Counted from the stretch's first letter, positions 24,937-34,090 are shown. The stretch: 64,000 nucleotides of DNA from GCA-2693325 sp964011675 (GCA_964011675.1 CAXGPR010000005.1:18065-82064), one strand, 5' to 3'. The notes: a model not told the origin generated them from the letters alone. Translations and numbers: made by a program.

Positions 24937-26520
24937 ATGCAAGAGCGCATAGATCTTAGCCAACATCAGATACATGTCGAACACGCATGGCGCAATATTG
25001 CGCCAGCTAAGCTGTATGAAGAGGGTTTGCGGTATGAACGCGGTTCTGCTCTTACCGACTCGGGAGCGCTCGTCGTGTCATCTGGTGCAAAAACCGGTCG
25101 CAGTCCGGCAGATAAACGCATAGTAGACCATGAGGATTCGAATAGCGATATCTGGTGGGGGAACGTCAATATCAAGCTACAAGAGCACACGTTCATGATA
25201 AACCACGAGTGTGCCATAGACTATTTGAATACCTGTGAACGGCTCTACGTGGTGGACGGTTTTGCCGGATGGGACCAGACACACCGCATAAAGATACGCA
25301 TCATTTGTTCAAGGGCCTATCACGCGCTGTTTATGCACAATATGCTTGTTCGTCCAACGCCTGAAGAGTTGAATGATTTTGGCGACCCCGATTTCACGAT
25401 TTACAATGCCGGTCGCTTTCCGGCCAACCGCTACACGTCGGAGATGACGTCGACTACGAGTATTGACCTGAGTTTTGAACGACGAGAAATGGTTATTCTC
25501 GGCACTGAATATGCCGGAGAGATGAAAAAAGGTGTTTTTACGGTAATGAACTATCTTATGCCCAAGTGCGGCCAGCTGTCGATGCATTGTTCGGCCAACC
25601 GTAGCGAAGATGGCAATGTGGCCCTGTTCTTTGGGCTCTCAGGAACCGGAAAGACTACGTTATCAACTGATCCGAAGCGCCAGTTGATCGGTGACGATGA
25701 ACACGTTTGGAGCGAAGAAGGAGTGTTCAACATAGAAGGCGGATGTTACGCCAAGTGTATAGATTTGTCGGAGGAAAAAGAGCCCGAAATCTATCGCGCT
25801 ATTCGCTTTGGTTCCATATTGGAAAACGTGGTATACGATGAGCAGTCTCGACAAGTTGACTTTGCAGATGGATCGCTGACGGAGAATACGCGTGCGGCAT
25901 ATCCCATCGACTTTATACCCAACGCGGCTATTCCTTGTATTGGAGAGCATCCGCGCAACATTATCTTTCTGACTTGCGATGCGTTTGGAGTGTTGCCGCC
26001 AGTCAGTCGCCTAAACGCTACGCAGGCGATGTATCACTTTATTAGCGGATATACTGCGAAAGTGGCTGGGACTGAAATGGGGGTAATTGAGCCTGAGGTA
26101 ACGTTTTCCACCTGTTTTGGCGCTGCGTTTATGATATGGCATCCGAGTAAGTACGCCGAATTGTTGGCCGAGAAGATGCGTCAACACGAAACGCGCGTGT
26201 GGTTGGTCAATACGGGATGGATTGGAGGTGGATATGGTGTGGGAAAGAGAATCTCGCTAGCCCACACGCGGGCTATAATCGATGCAATTCACGGCGGCGT
26301 GCTCGAAGACGCCCCGAGCTCACCCGATCCGCGTTTCGGTTTTGAAGTTATAGAGCAATGTCCTAACGTGCCCGCACGGATACTCGTGCCTCACGCACTA
26401 TGGTCTAGCAGAGCAGCCTACGATAAGCAAGCTGCTCTGCTAGCTTCGCTATTTCGAGATAATTTCACCTGCTTTGCCGATCAGACAAGCGAGGAGATTG
26501 CAGCTGCTGGGCCGGTATAA
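24937..26520 (+). CDS. pckA: phosphoenolpyruvate carboxykinase (ATP)
   Basis: A 527-residue enzyme converting oxaloacetate and ATP to PEP and CO2. The kinase-1a P-loop GLSGTGKTT is at 233-241, followed by LIGDDEHVW (metal-binding Asp pair) and NIEGGCYAKCI. The N-terminal region contains SGAKTGRSPADKR, the oxaloacetate-binding arginine loop. Length fits the family. GAGGG precedes the ATG. It indicates gluconeogenesis from TCA intermediates. Confidence 0.97.
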   Translation: MQERIDLSQHQIHVEHAWRNIAPAKLYEEGLRYERGSALTDSGALVVSSGAKTGRSPADKRIVDHEDSNSDIWWGNVNIKLQEHTFMINHECAIDYLNTCERLYVVDGFAGWDQTHRIKIRIICSRAYHALFMHNMLVRPTPEELNDFGDPDFTIYNAGRFPANRYTSEMTSTTSIDLSFERREMVILGTEYAGEMKKGVFTVMNYLMPKCGQLSMHCSANRSEDGNVALFFGLSGTGKTTLSTDPKRQLIGDDEHVWSEEGVFNIEGGCYAKCIDLSEEKEPEIYRAIRFGSILENVVYDEQSRQVDFADGSLTENTRAAYPIDFIPNAAIPCIGEHPRNIIFLTCDAFGVLPPVSRLNATQAMYHFISGYTAKVAGTEMGVIEPEVTFSTCFGAAFMIWHPSKYAELLAEKMRQHETRVWLVNTGWIGGGYGVGKRISLAHTRAIIDAIHGGVLEDAPSSPDPRFGFEVIEQCPNVPARILVPHALWSSRAAYDKQAALLASLFRDNFTCFADQTSEEIAAAGPV

Positions 26521-26526
26521 ACCCGA

Positions 26527-27111
26527 CTAATTATCTATCCATGGCAGTGAGCCTTGAATGGCCCCTTTGCGCATGTTGGCCAACCAAACGGGCCATAACC
26601 AGTTGGTTACGCTACCTTTAGGAACAAAGGCCGGAGCAATTAGATATTTTTTTTCGCGCTCAATGTCGTTTTTTATGTGGGGTTCTATGGAAGAGTAGGG
26701 AATCCATGCGAATGTGCTGCGTTCGCCAAATGCATCGTCTTCTTTTGGTATAGGATTATTCATTACTCGCTGTGCTGGAACAAAGTCGACTTCGGCAAAA
26801 TACGTTGCGTACGAGCCATCTATAAGCGGCTCTTGTTCTTTAATTTTCGCTTCTAAGTCAGTTCGTGAAAAATAGCTACGCGTCTCCTCAAATGTTTTAT
26901 GTGCTGCTGTTTGTGCCATCGTCTCTCCCTCGCGATCTCCTCCGCCAAATGCGGCCCAGCCGCGCTGACTGTCGGCGTGCTCTGCTAGAAGTAAGTAGAC
27001 TTCTCCGCCTGACTCAAAGTATAGAACCATACCCGCTGGTGTCTCGGCTTGAATCGTATAGTGCGACAGCAATATCATGCATAGAGCCCAAAATATGCGT
27101 AATAGTTTCAT
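26527..27111 (-). CDS. exported Nudix-like protein with degenerate Nudix box
   Basis: A 194-residue protein with signal peptide (1-22, ending IQA) followed by a Nudix fold. The box reads GGDREGETMAQTAAHKTFEE: the two catalytic glutamates of EExxG are kept, but the RE pair is HK and the final Gly is Arg. Nudix enzymes hydrolyse nucleoside diphosphate compounds, normally in the cytoplasm. Export and altered residues suggest another role or a periplasmic substrate. GAGG lies before the ATG. It converges with pckA. Confidence 0.7.
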   Translation of the reverse strand: MKLLRIFWALCMILLSHYTIQAETPAGMVLYFESGGEVYLLLAEHADSQRGWAAFGGGDREGETMAQTAAHKTFEETRSYFSRTDLEAKIKEQEPLIDGSYATYFAEVDFVPAQRVMNNPIPKEDDAFGERSTFAWIPYSSIEPHIKNDIEREKKYLIAPAFVPKGSVTNWLWPVWLANMRKGAIQGSLPWIDN

Positions 27112-27171
27112 AGAGAACCTCGTTGCTATGGGTTTGAGTGATTGTATACGCAGGTCGTATTTGCTACAAAA

Positions 27172-28278
27172 TCACATAGAATTTTTGGCGCTGTGCGCCT
27201 CTTTTTCTTCTTCCTGCGTGTGGCTAAGGCTATATAATTCCAACAGAGAAACGAAAAGTGCTGCTAGGACAGGACCAATGATAAAACCCGTTACGCCGAA
27301 TACACTCAGTCCACCAAGGGTAGAAAAAAACACTAACAAGTCGTGCATGCCCGTGTCACGTCCGACTAGGTAGGGGCGTAAGATATTATCTACGCTGCTT
27401 ATAATCAGCGCAGTGATGAGCACAATGGCTGTGCCTGACCACAGATTGCCAGTGAGCATCTCGAATAATCCAGCCGGATATAAAACCATCCAAGTGCCAA
27501 CCAGTGGAATAATAGACAACACGACCATCATTACGCCCCAAAGTACGGGCGAGCTAAAATCAAACATCCACAGAGTAATACCGCCTAGAGTTCCTTGAAT
27601 TAAGCCTATAAAAAGAGTTCCTTTTATGGTCGCACGAGACACGGAAACGAATCGATCGATCAGGCCGCGTTCGTAGCGAGGATCAAGGGGACTCAGTTGG
27701 TGTAGACGTTGCAGCAGAAGTGGGCCGTCGCGGAAGAAATAGAACATGGTGAAAAGCATAATAAAAAAGTTGGCGAATAGCTGTAACGTGCTGCGCGATG
27801 TGGTATTTATAAAGCTTGTTGCCCAGCCAGCTGTAGTCTTTACTGCGTCCTGTAAGGATTGTTGCCAGTCTAAGTGGTTTAGTTCAAGACTCTGCAAGAG
27901 TTCGAATTGGTTTAGCTTTTCTGAGAGATTGAGGCTGTTTTTGCCATTTAATAGGTTCGCCGTCCAACGCCCCGCTGACTTATATATGCCGAGAGATTCT
28001 TGCACTACCAGGTCGGCCACTACATACGCGGGTACTAACAGTCCCAAGAGTAAGATCACGCAACTCGTCAAAGCACTCAGGCCTTCTTGACCACGTGTCC
28101 AGCGAACCAGCTTTGTGTAAAGTGGGTAAAATAGGCCGGCAAACGTCGCTGCCAGTACGACGGGAACGAGAAAGAGCTTCGTCATCTCAAACAGAATGGC
28201 GCCTGTACCCAAAAGTAGAGCGAGTAAAAAGTATCCTCTTGTCTTTTGAGGATTGTTATCGGGTGTTGAAATATTCAC
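27172..28278 (-). CDS. AI-2E family transporter (PerM-like)
   Basis: About 368 residues with paired hydrophobic helices at the start (YFLLALLLGTGAILF, VPVVLAATFAGLFYPL), a hydrophilic middle, and later helices that include GFIIGPVLAALFVSLLEL at the end. PDNILRPYLVG-like SVDNILRPYLVGRDTG is the family signature. Members export autoinducer-2, indole acetate or sodium for protons; the substrate here is unknown. I favour the GTG at 28278; the frame is open to 28365. Confidence 0.85.
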   Translation of the reverse strand: MNISTPDNNPQKTRGYFLLALLLGTGAILFEMTKLFLVPVVLAATFAGLFYPLYTKLVRWTRGQEGLSALTSCVILLLGLLVPAYVVADLVVQESLGIYKSAGRWTANLLNGKNSLNLSEKLNQFELLQSLELNHLDWQQSLQDAVKTTAGWATSFINTTSRSTLQLFANFFIMLFTMFYFFRDGPLLLQRLHQLSPLDPRYERGLIDRFVSVSRATIKGTLFIGLIQGTLGGITLWMFDFSSPVLWGVMMVVLSIIPLVGTWMVLYPAGLFEMLTGNLWSGTAIVLITALIISSVDNILRPYLVGRDTGMHDLLVFFSTLGGLSVFGVTGFIIGPVLAALFVSLLELYSLSHTQEEEKEAHSAKNSM

Positions 28279-28701
28279 GTCTATGGTTACGCTCTGTGTA
28301 GATTGGTTGAATCGGCAGTGTGGATACTGTCTTCGTAGTGTAGCAGAATGAGTAGATTTGGGCAATGCACAGGCTCATGTATCTAAGCTACCATTCGATC
28401 GTATATCGGTCTCTCTGCTAAACGAAGTACTATTCGACATGAAGTGCAAGGGTTTTCATAAAGGCCGTGGGTGCGTAAGTTATATGTGAGTGGGTATTAG
28501 TGTGGGAAAGCTGTGCGGCTGTAGTCAGATTTGCCGGTATGCCTTTCAAACGACCGGTACATTCGAGCTACCTCGCTTTTTACACGATTAAGTCTTATGA
28601 TTAATTATTCGTCCGTTGCCACTGCGCGTTTGCCGTTTGTTAAATAGTTGTGAAGGGCGCCCTGGACGTTGATGGTAGGAGTGAACAAAAAAGGAATAAA
28701 A
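28279..28701. other. intergenic gap between divergent genes, no gene seen
   Basis: I find no credible coding frame, hairpin with T-run or strong promoter pair. Promoters for the divergent AI-2E and nitronate monooxygenase genes must lie here. The imperfect inverted pair GCCGGT (28533-28538) and ACCGGT (28553-28558) is the only symmetry noted. The stretch is richer in A and T than the neighbouring genes. Confidence 0.4.
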
Positions 28702-30201
28702 ATGGAATACCCGCAGATAATACAAGGGGGCATGGGAATTGCCGTTTCCGACTGGAATCTTGCTAAGCATGTTTCCCAGCTAGGGCAATTAGGAGTTGTT
28801 TCGGCTACTGCTCTGGACAATGTTATCGTACGGCGCCTGCAGATGGGTGATCCTGGAGGAAATGTGCGTCGAGCTTTGCGGCATTTTCCTTTTCCTGATG
28901 TGGCTAAGCGCATACTTGAACGTTACTACATTGAAGGGGGCAAAGATCCTGATAAGACCTTTGCTGCGGTTCCTATGTATACTCTGGAGCCTCGTGTTGA
29001 ACTGGTAGAATTAACTGTTGTGGCGAATTTTGTTGAGATTTTTCTTGCCGGAGAAGGACACAACGGTCTTGTTGGTGTCAATTTACTCACAAAGATTCAG
29101 ATGCCTAACATGGCATCTATTTTTGGTACTATGCTTGCAGGTGTAGATTATGTGATAATGGGGGCAGGCATTCCCCGTGAGATTCCAGGCGTCATTGACG
29201 CTTTATCGCGTGGAGAAGCAGCAGAGCTTAAAATCTCAGTAGAAGGCGAAGGAGAAGATGTTTTAATGCAGTTCGATCCCAAGTCATATGGCATGGGAGT
29301 GGATTCGCTTAAACGTCCAAATTTTCTCGCGATCATATCTTCTGTAACCCTAGGACAGGCTTTACTCAAGCGTGCGACTGGCGAGATCAACGGATTCGTC
29401 GTCGAGTTGCCAGTCGCTGGAGGGCATAATGCTCCACCTCGCGGTAAAATGCAGATAGACGAAAATGGAGAGCCCATATACGGTCCACGTGATGAAATTG
29501 ATCTTGCGAAGATAGCTGCATTGGGCAAACCCTTTTGGGTTGCAGGTTCTTTTGCTTATCCACATCGTTTACGTGAGGTTCTTGAGGTGGGTGGTCAAGG
29601 GATTCAAGTGGGAACTGCTTTTGCCTATTGTGATGAATCGGGACTCGATCCTGAGTTTCGTGCCGATGCACTACGTCAAGTGCGCGCAGGAACGTTAGGT
29701 GTATTTACTGATCCAGTTGCTTCTCCTACTGGTTTTCCTTTCAAGGTTGTGCAATCCCCCGATTCCCTGGCAGAGCAAAACGTATATGACGAACGTCCGC
29801 GTGTGTGCAATTTAGGTTATTTGCGTTCGGTCTATAAGCGTGAAGACGGAAAGTTGGGGTATCGGTGCGCTTCTGAGCCTGTGCGTAGTTACGTTAAGAA
29901 GGGCGGTGAATGTGCAAATACAGAAGGAAGAAAATGTTTATGCAATGCGTTGATGGCCAATATTGGTCTTCCCCAACGTCGTCCTAGTGGATATGTGGAG
30001 AAACCTCTTTTTACGGCAGGAGATGACTTGCCAGCTGTTGTACGCTTTCTTGGCGATGAGAAGAATAATTATACTGCAGCAGAGGTGATTCAGTATTTAT
30101 TGGAATCGTCCGGCATTGAGTTCTCGATTCCTACATGGAGTGTCGAAGCTGTAGAAGAAGAAGTGGAAGTCAGCTACGAAGGAGCAAAAGTGCTTGTTTA
30201 A
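28702..30201 (+). CDS. nitronate monooxygenase / enoyl-ACP reductase II-like flavoprotein
   Basis: A 499-residue FMN TIM-barrel protein of the 2-nitropropane dioxygenase family. IIQGGMGIAVS at the N-terminus, VELPVAGGHNAPPRG in the middle (HN position of the active site) and GGQGIQVGTAFAYC are family marks. It is longer than FabK, with a cysteine-rich C-terminal part (CANTEGRKCLCNALM). AAGGA at 28691-28695 sets the ATG at 28702. Codon use looks more T-rich (many GTT, CTT, GCT) than neighbours, which may point to transfer. It oxidises nitronates or reduces enoyl groups. Confidence 0.87.
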   Translation: MEYPQIIQGGMGIAVSDWNLAKHVSQLGQLGVVSATALDNVIVRRLQMGDPGGNVRRALRHFPFPDVAKRILERYYIEGGKDPDKTFAAVPMYTLEPRVELVELTVVANFVEIFLAGEGHNGLVGVNLLTKIQMPNMASIFGTMLAGVDYVIMGAGIPREIPGVIDALSRGEAAELKISVEGEGEDVLMQFDPKSYGMGVDSLKRPNFLAIISSVTLGQALLKRATGEINGFVVELPVAGGHNAPPRGKMQIDENGEPIYGPRDEIDLAKIAALGKPFWVAGSFAYPHRLREVLEVGGQGIQVGTAFAYCDESGLDPEFRADALRQVRAGTLGVFTDPVASPTGFPFKVVQSPDSLAEQNVYDERPRVCNLGYLRSVYKREDGKLGYRCASEPVRSYVKKGGECANTEGRKCLCNALMANIGLPQRRPSGYVEKPLFTAGDDLPAVVRFLGDEKNNYTAAEVIQYLLESSGIEFSIPTWSVEAVEEEVEVSYEGAKVLV

Positions 30202-30328
30202 AGGAACGAATTTTGAAGCGGTCATGTAAAAAGCTGTTATTTGTAATCAGATAAGATCTGTTAGAAGTGGTTCGTTCTTCCGATTCTTTGTTGACGACTC
30301 AAGTTTACAGATTAGCCTGACAATAAAA

Positions 30329-30361
30329 GAGGCCCCGCATCATGAAGAGATGCGGGGCCTC
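30329..30361 (-). terminator. strong hairpin terminator of the cold shock gene
   Basis: A perfect 13-base GC-rich stem, 30329-30341 pairing with 30349-30361 (loop seven bases). On the minus strand it is followed by TTTTATTG, so it serves the cold shock gene. It could also block reading from the plus-strand gene upstream. Confidence 0.8.
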
Positions 30362-30388
30362 ATAGGTTTCAAAACGTTTCAGAGCTAA

Positions 30389-30598
30389 TTATACGGGGAC
30401 AACGCCTTCAGCTGCCAGCCCCTTCTGTCCCTGAACCACGCTAAATTCGACTTTCTGACCTTCGGCCAGAGAGCGAAAGCCCTCGGAACGAATAGAGGTG
30501 TGATGAACAAAAACGTCATCACCACTCTCGCGCTGAATAAAGCCAAAGCCCTTGGCGTCGTTGAACCACTTTACGGTTCCGGTCTCGCGATCTGCCAT
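30389..30598 (-). CDS. cold shock domain protein (CspA family)
   Basis: A 69-residue single cold shock domain with RNP1 KGFGFI and RNP2 DVFVHH, and GTVKWFNDAKG at the N-terminus. It binds single-stranded RNA or DNA as an RNA chaperone. AAGGAA lies nine bases before the ATG. The long upstream gap could hold the structured 5' leader typical of csp mRNAs. Confidence 0.95.
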   Translation of the reverse strand: MADRETGTVKWFNDAKGFGFIQRESGDDVFVHHTSIRSEGFRSLAEGQKVEFSVVQGQKGLAAEGVVPV

Positions 30599-30966
30599 GG
30601 TAATTTTTCCTTTCGATGACAGGTTTACGTGAGCACAGAGCGTTTCGAACAGGAGAGAGCAACTGCTTCGGGCTTACTGTAGGGAGCTACTTCGTAGGAT
30701 TACTTCGGGAGTAAACTACATTCGGTAGGATACTACATTTGGGCCAGGCAGGAATCTACTGAATCCGAACGACTCTACCACGATTTTTGCTTTTGCATGT
30801 TTTGCAAAAGTGTTCGTTTCATAAATATCACAAAAATATGTTTTGATGGCAAGGTTAATAAATTGTCTTCGAGATAAAGTGGCTGAGCGCTGGGCTGTGC
30901 CATGATGTGTAACAGAGCGTTCGGGATATCGCGCGAGGACGATTATGTTGCGACGAGCCCGCATCA
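30599..30966. other. intergenic gap, possible csp leader
   Basis: There is no credible gene. Bases 30685-30740 contain short imperfect repeats around CTTCG/CATTCGGTAGGA. This could be a structured 5' untranslated region for the minus-strand cold shock gene. A minus-strand frame at 30716-30973 is open but its sequence does not look like protein. Confidence 0.35.
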
Positions 30967-31578
30967 TCAGCACAGAAGAGGCGCGTCGCGGGGATCGAGG
31001 TGTCCGCGAACGCGCTGGAGAAATACGTCTAAGAGCTCGTCTGGCGTTAAGTCCGAAGTGTCAATAGAAATCTTGCGCTGAATCCAGGATTGGCGATACT
31101 GCTGATCAAACTTCACGAGCAAGTCTGGTATATCTTCTGCATGGATTAGCGTGTGGGGATGCGGTGCATTTTGCATGCGCTTTCTAATTACTTCAGCTCT
31201 GGCGTGTAGGTGGACGAGCACGGTATCTGCGGGCATCTCGCTCTCATATCGGCGCGTATCGCTGACCTGTAGGCCTGGATAGTAATAGCGAGGACCGTAG
31301 ACCTCCTCTTCAATGTGGAAGCCCCCTAGCAAAATCTGTTCATACAAATTTATGAGTCGAATGTGGTAAACGATTTGAAAGCGCTGGAAACGCTCCTTCA
31401 AGGCTGGCAGCATAGTCAGCATTGCTTGTTGTTCGTCTTCGGAAAGGTGGAATGCGTCGGGAATGGTGAAATGGTCATCCATATGAAATTGCAAATGTCG
31501 CTCTGTTCCCCACTTGTACAACTCGTTTAGCAGCGTGGTGACGCCGGTGTATTCACAGCCTACAGCAATGATTCGCAT
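30967..31578 (-). CDS. P-loop-like nucleotide kinase-fold protein with atypical Walker A
   Basis: A 203-residue protein starting MRIIAVGCEYTGVTTL. The Walker A slot (GxxxxGK[ST]) reads GCEYTGVTT, with Val at the lysine position. Later segments (VLVHLHARAEVIRKRM, similar to the lid of nucleoside kinases) support a kinase fold. It may bind without hydrolysing, or use another lysine. AAAGG precedes the ATG. It diverges from the ArsR-methyltransferase gene. Its substrate is unknown. Confidence 0.55.
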   Translation of the reverse strand: MRIIAVGCEYTGVTTLLNELYKWGTERHLQFHMDDHFTIPDAFHLSEDEQQAMLTMLPALKERFQRFQIVYHIRLINLYEQILLGGFHIEEEVYGPRYYYPGLQVSDTRRYESEMPADTVLVHLHARAEVIRKRMQNAPHPHTLIHAEDIPDLLVKFDQQYRQSWIQRKISIDTSDLTPDELLDVFLQRVRGHLDPRDAPLLC

Positions 31579-31692
31579 GGAGGACCTTTATTTGTGGATT
31601 TGTTCAGGAATATGATGGGACAAAATGTAGGGTGCGTCAACGCTTGAGGTGGACGTTTACGCTTTTACATGGTTGATGGGGAGTGATATGGT

Positions 31693-31712
31693 ATATCAAT
31701 AAATCTTGATAT
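31693..31712. promoter_or_regulatory. 20-base palindromic operator upstream of the ArsR-methyltransferase/ahcY operon
   Basis: Perfect 7-base arms, ATATCAA (31693-31699) and TTGATAT (31706-31712), separated by six bases. The last base is the first base of a TTGACA -35 box, so a bound repressor would block RNA polymerase. The likely ligand-responsive protein is the ArsR-type regulator encoded immediately downstream. Confidence 0.65.
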
Positions 31713-31740
31713 TGACATTTACAGTGGTACATGATAATTT
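31712..31740 (+). promoter_or_regulatory. promoter of the ArsR-methyltransferase/ahcY operon
   Basis: TTGACA at 31712-31717, then either TAATTT at 31735-31740 (17-base spacer) or GATAAT at 31733-31738 (15-base spacer). The ATG at 31750 is nine to eleven bases after the -10 box and has no Shine-Dalgarno sequence, so the message is probably leaderless or nearly so. Confidence 0.55.
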
Positions 31741-31749
31741 CTCTTGGTA

Positions 31750-32676
31750 ATGATCAGTACGTTAAAAATATACAAAGCGCTCGCAGATGAGACCCGTTTG
31801 CGCTTGGTGAGGCTACTGGCGCGAGGTGCGCTTAATGTCAACGAGGTCATAAGCATCCTCGGCATGGGGCAAAGTCGGATATCGCGTCACTTAAGGGTTT
31901 TGTCAGAGGCAAAACTAGTTACCAAGCGGCGTGAGGGAACGTGGGTTTATTACCAAGGAAATAGGCAATCGTCTGAGCCCGCTGTTGTAGAGGCGCTTGA
32001 GATGTGTCAGCGGCACGAACATTTGTTGCCGAATTACACGGAAGACTTACAGGGGCTGGAAAGTGTTGTTGAAGAGCGGCGCCAGCAGATGCGGAGCTTT
32101 TTTGATAACATCGAAGATCCAGACCAGCTGCAGCAGGCGCTTGACGGAAATTACTATCGTAAGATCGCCATTGAAAAGGTGCCCAAAGGTACGCGTACGA
32201 TACTTGACATGGGAACGGGAGCGGGGCTTCTGTTACCCGGCTTGCTGCGTCGCGCCGAACGCGTCATTGCGATCGACTCGTCCACGACCATGTTAGGTAT
32301 GGCTCGTAGGTCACTGGGGAAAGAAACGATGCGCTGTGACTTTCGTTTGGGCGACCTAGGACATTTGCCTGTGGCGGACGGAGAAGTCGACTTGGTGATG
32401 GCCTGCATGGTGTTGCACCATCTATCTCATCCTGCTGAGGCGATCCGCGAGGCCCACCGCGCGCTAGCGCCTGGTGGACGCTTAGTCGTGGTGGATTTAT
32501 ATCGCCACGAAGATGAAAGCTTACGCGAGAAGCTAGCGGATCTTTGGCTTGGTTTTTTGCCTTCCGAAGTGGAAGGCTGGCTTCATGAACACCGCTTTAC
32601 AACAGATGACGCCGAAGTGGTCGGCGCCGACAACTCACTGCAACTCATAGCATTACAGGCTATAAAAAAGGATTAG
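31750..32676 (+). CDS. ArsR-type HTH regulator fused to SAM-dependent methyltransferase domain (SahR-like)
   Basis: A 308-residue protein. Residues 1-90 form an ArsR winged helix (LADETRLRLVRLLARG, SRISRHLRVLSEAKLV) without the ELCVCDL metal site, so it is not a metal sensor. Residues 140-308 form a class I methyltransferase fold with LDMGTGAG at 152-159 and MACMVLHHLSHP. It lies four bases before ahcY. The SahR regulators of SAH recycling are ArsR proteins beside ahcY, so this protein probably senses SAM or SAH through its methyltransferase fold. I start at the ATG at 31750; a TTG at 31744 is possible. Confidence 0.85.
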   Translation: MISTLKIYKALADETRLRLVRLLARGALNVNEVISILGMGQSRISRHLRVLSEAKLVTKRREGTWVYYQGNRQSSEPAVVEALEMCQRHEHLLPNYTEDLQGLESVVEERRQQMRSFFDNIEDPDQLQQALDGNYYRKIAIEKVPKGTRTILDMGTGAGLLLPGLLRRAERVIAIDSSTTMLGMARRSLGKETMRCDFRLGDLGHLPVADGEVDLVMACMVLHHLSHPAEAIREAHRALAPGGRLVVVDLYRHEDESLREKLADLWLGFLPSEVEGWLHEHRFTTDDAEVVGADNSLQLIALQAIKKD

Positions 32677-32680
32677 TGAA

Positions 32681-34006
32681 ATGACGCAAGCCGCAGAAAA
32701 AACTATTGCAATGGACGATTACAAGGTCGCCGATATCTCCCTGGCCGAGTGGGGACGCCAGGAGATGATCTTAGCCGAGCAGGAGATGCCGGGTCTCATG
32801 GCTCTGCGCGAAGAGTTTGGTGAAGAGCAGCCGTTGAAGGGAGCTCGTATTGCTGGTTCGCTGCACATGACGATTCAAACGGCCGTTTTGATTGAGACGT
32901 TGGTTGCGCTAGGTGCCGAAGTACGTTGGGCTTCGTGTAACATCTTCTCGACTCAAGATCACGCTGCTGCGGCAATCGCTGCGGTGGGCATACCTGTTTT
33001 TGCCTGGAAGGGTGAGACAGAAGATGAGTATTGGTGGTGCACTGAGCAGACGCTAAATTGGGGCGATGATTTGGGGCCTAACATGATCTTGGACGATGGC
33101 GGAGATCTGACAAAGTGGGTGCACGATAACCATCCGGAGATGCTGGAGGCCATTCGCGGTATCTCAGAAGAGACGACGACCGGTGTTCACCATCTTTACC
33201 AAATGGTCAAAGAGGCGACGCTTAAAGTCCCCGCCATCAACGTCAATGACAGCGTTACAAAAGCGAAGTTCGACAACCTGTACGGTTGTCGTGAGTCGTT
33301 GGCTGACGGTATAAAGCGCGCTACAGACATAATGATCGCGGGCAAGGTGGTTATCGTCGCCGGTTATGGAGACGTCGGTAAAGGTTGCGCCGATGCTATG
33401 AAGGGTTTGGGTGCGCGCGTTATCGTGACCGAGATTGATCCTATCTGTGCCCTGCAGGCTGCCATGGAAGGATACGAAGTTAAAAAGATGGACGACGCCA
33501 TCGCTGAGGGAGACATTTTTGTAACGACTACGGGTTGTAGTGACATCATCCGCATAGACCACATGGAACGGATGAAGGATGGGGCTATTGTTTGCAACAT
33601 TGGTCACTTCGACGTAGAAATTCAAGTTGAGCAACTTCAGGGCTTTTCTGGCATAGAGCACACGGAGATAAAGCCGCAGGTTGATAAGTTTACCTTCCCT
33701 GACGGACATAGCATCATTCTGTTGGCCGAAGGTCGTCTGGTAAATCTAGGCTGTGCAACAGGTCACCCATCTTTTGTGATGTCTAACTCCTTCACGAACC
33801 AAGTTCTGGCGCAAATGGAATTATACAACAATAGCGATAAGTATGAAGTGGGAGTCTATATGCTTCCCAAGCATCTAGATGAGAAGGTAGCGCGTTTGCA
33901 CTTGAAAAAGCTTGGAGTGGAGATTGATGAATTGAATTCAGATCAGGCTTCGTACCTTGGTATCCCAGTAGAGGGTCCGTATAAGCCAGAGCATTATCGT
34001 TACTAG
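32681..34006 (+). CDS. ahcY: S-adenosylhomocysteinase
   Basis: A 441-residue NAD-dependent enzyme splitting S-adenosylhomocysteine into adenosine and homocysteine. The N-terminal domain has SLHMTIQTAVLIETL and WASCNIFSTQDHAAAA; NAD binding is at AGYGDVGKG near 227-235; the C-terminus ends KPEHYRY as in known enzymes. The gene is four bases after the ArsR-methyltransferase gene and probably shares its operator. A perfect hairpin terminates it downstream. Confidence 0.98.
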   Translation: MTQAAEKTIAMDDYKVADISLAEWGRQEMILAEQEMPGLMALREEFGEEQPLKGARIAGSLHMTIQTAVLIETLVALGAEVRWASCNIFSTQDHAAAAIAAVGIPVFAWKGETEDEYWWCTEQTLNWGDDLGPNMILDDGGDLTKWVHDNHPEMLEAIRGISEETTTGVHHLYQMVKEATLKVPAINVNDSVTKAKFDNLYGCRESLADGIKRATDIMIAGKVVIVAGYGDVGKGCADAMKGLGARVIVTEIDPICALQAAMEGYEVKKMDDAIAEGDIFVTTTGCSDIIRIDHMERMKDGAIVCNIGHFDVEIQVEQLQGFSGIEHTEIKPQVDKFTFPDGHSIILLAEGRLVNLGCATGHPSFVMSNSFTNQVLAQMELYNNSDKYEVGVYMLPKHLDEKVARLHLKKLGVEIDELNSDQASYLGIPVEGPYKPEHYRY

Positions 34007-34090
34007 TCGATCTACTATATAAGCGCAGCTGAGAAACGCTGAATATTAACAGGGTTTCTTCTTCGTATGGTAGGAAGATTTACTACTTTA

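Noticed and set aside
30716..30973. 85-residue minus-strand frame
   Set aside because: No ribosome site, no recognisable protein pattern, and it overlaps the neighbouring P-loop gene's 3' end and the likely csp leader.
33164..33709. Long minus-strand frame of 181 residues inside ahcY
   Set aside because: It is the mirror of a highly conserved gene and has no family-like features.
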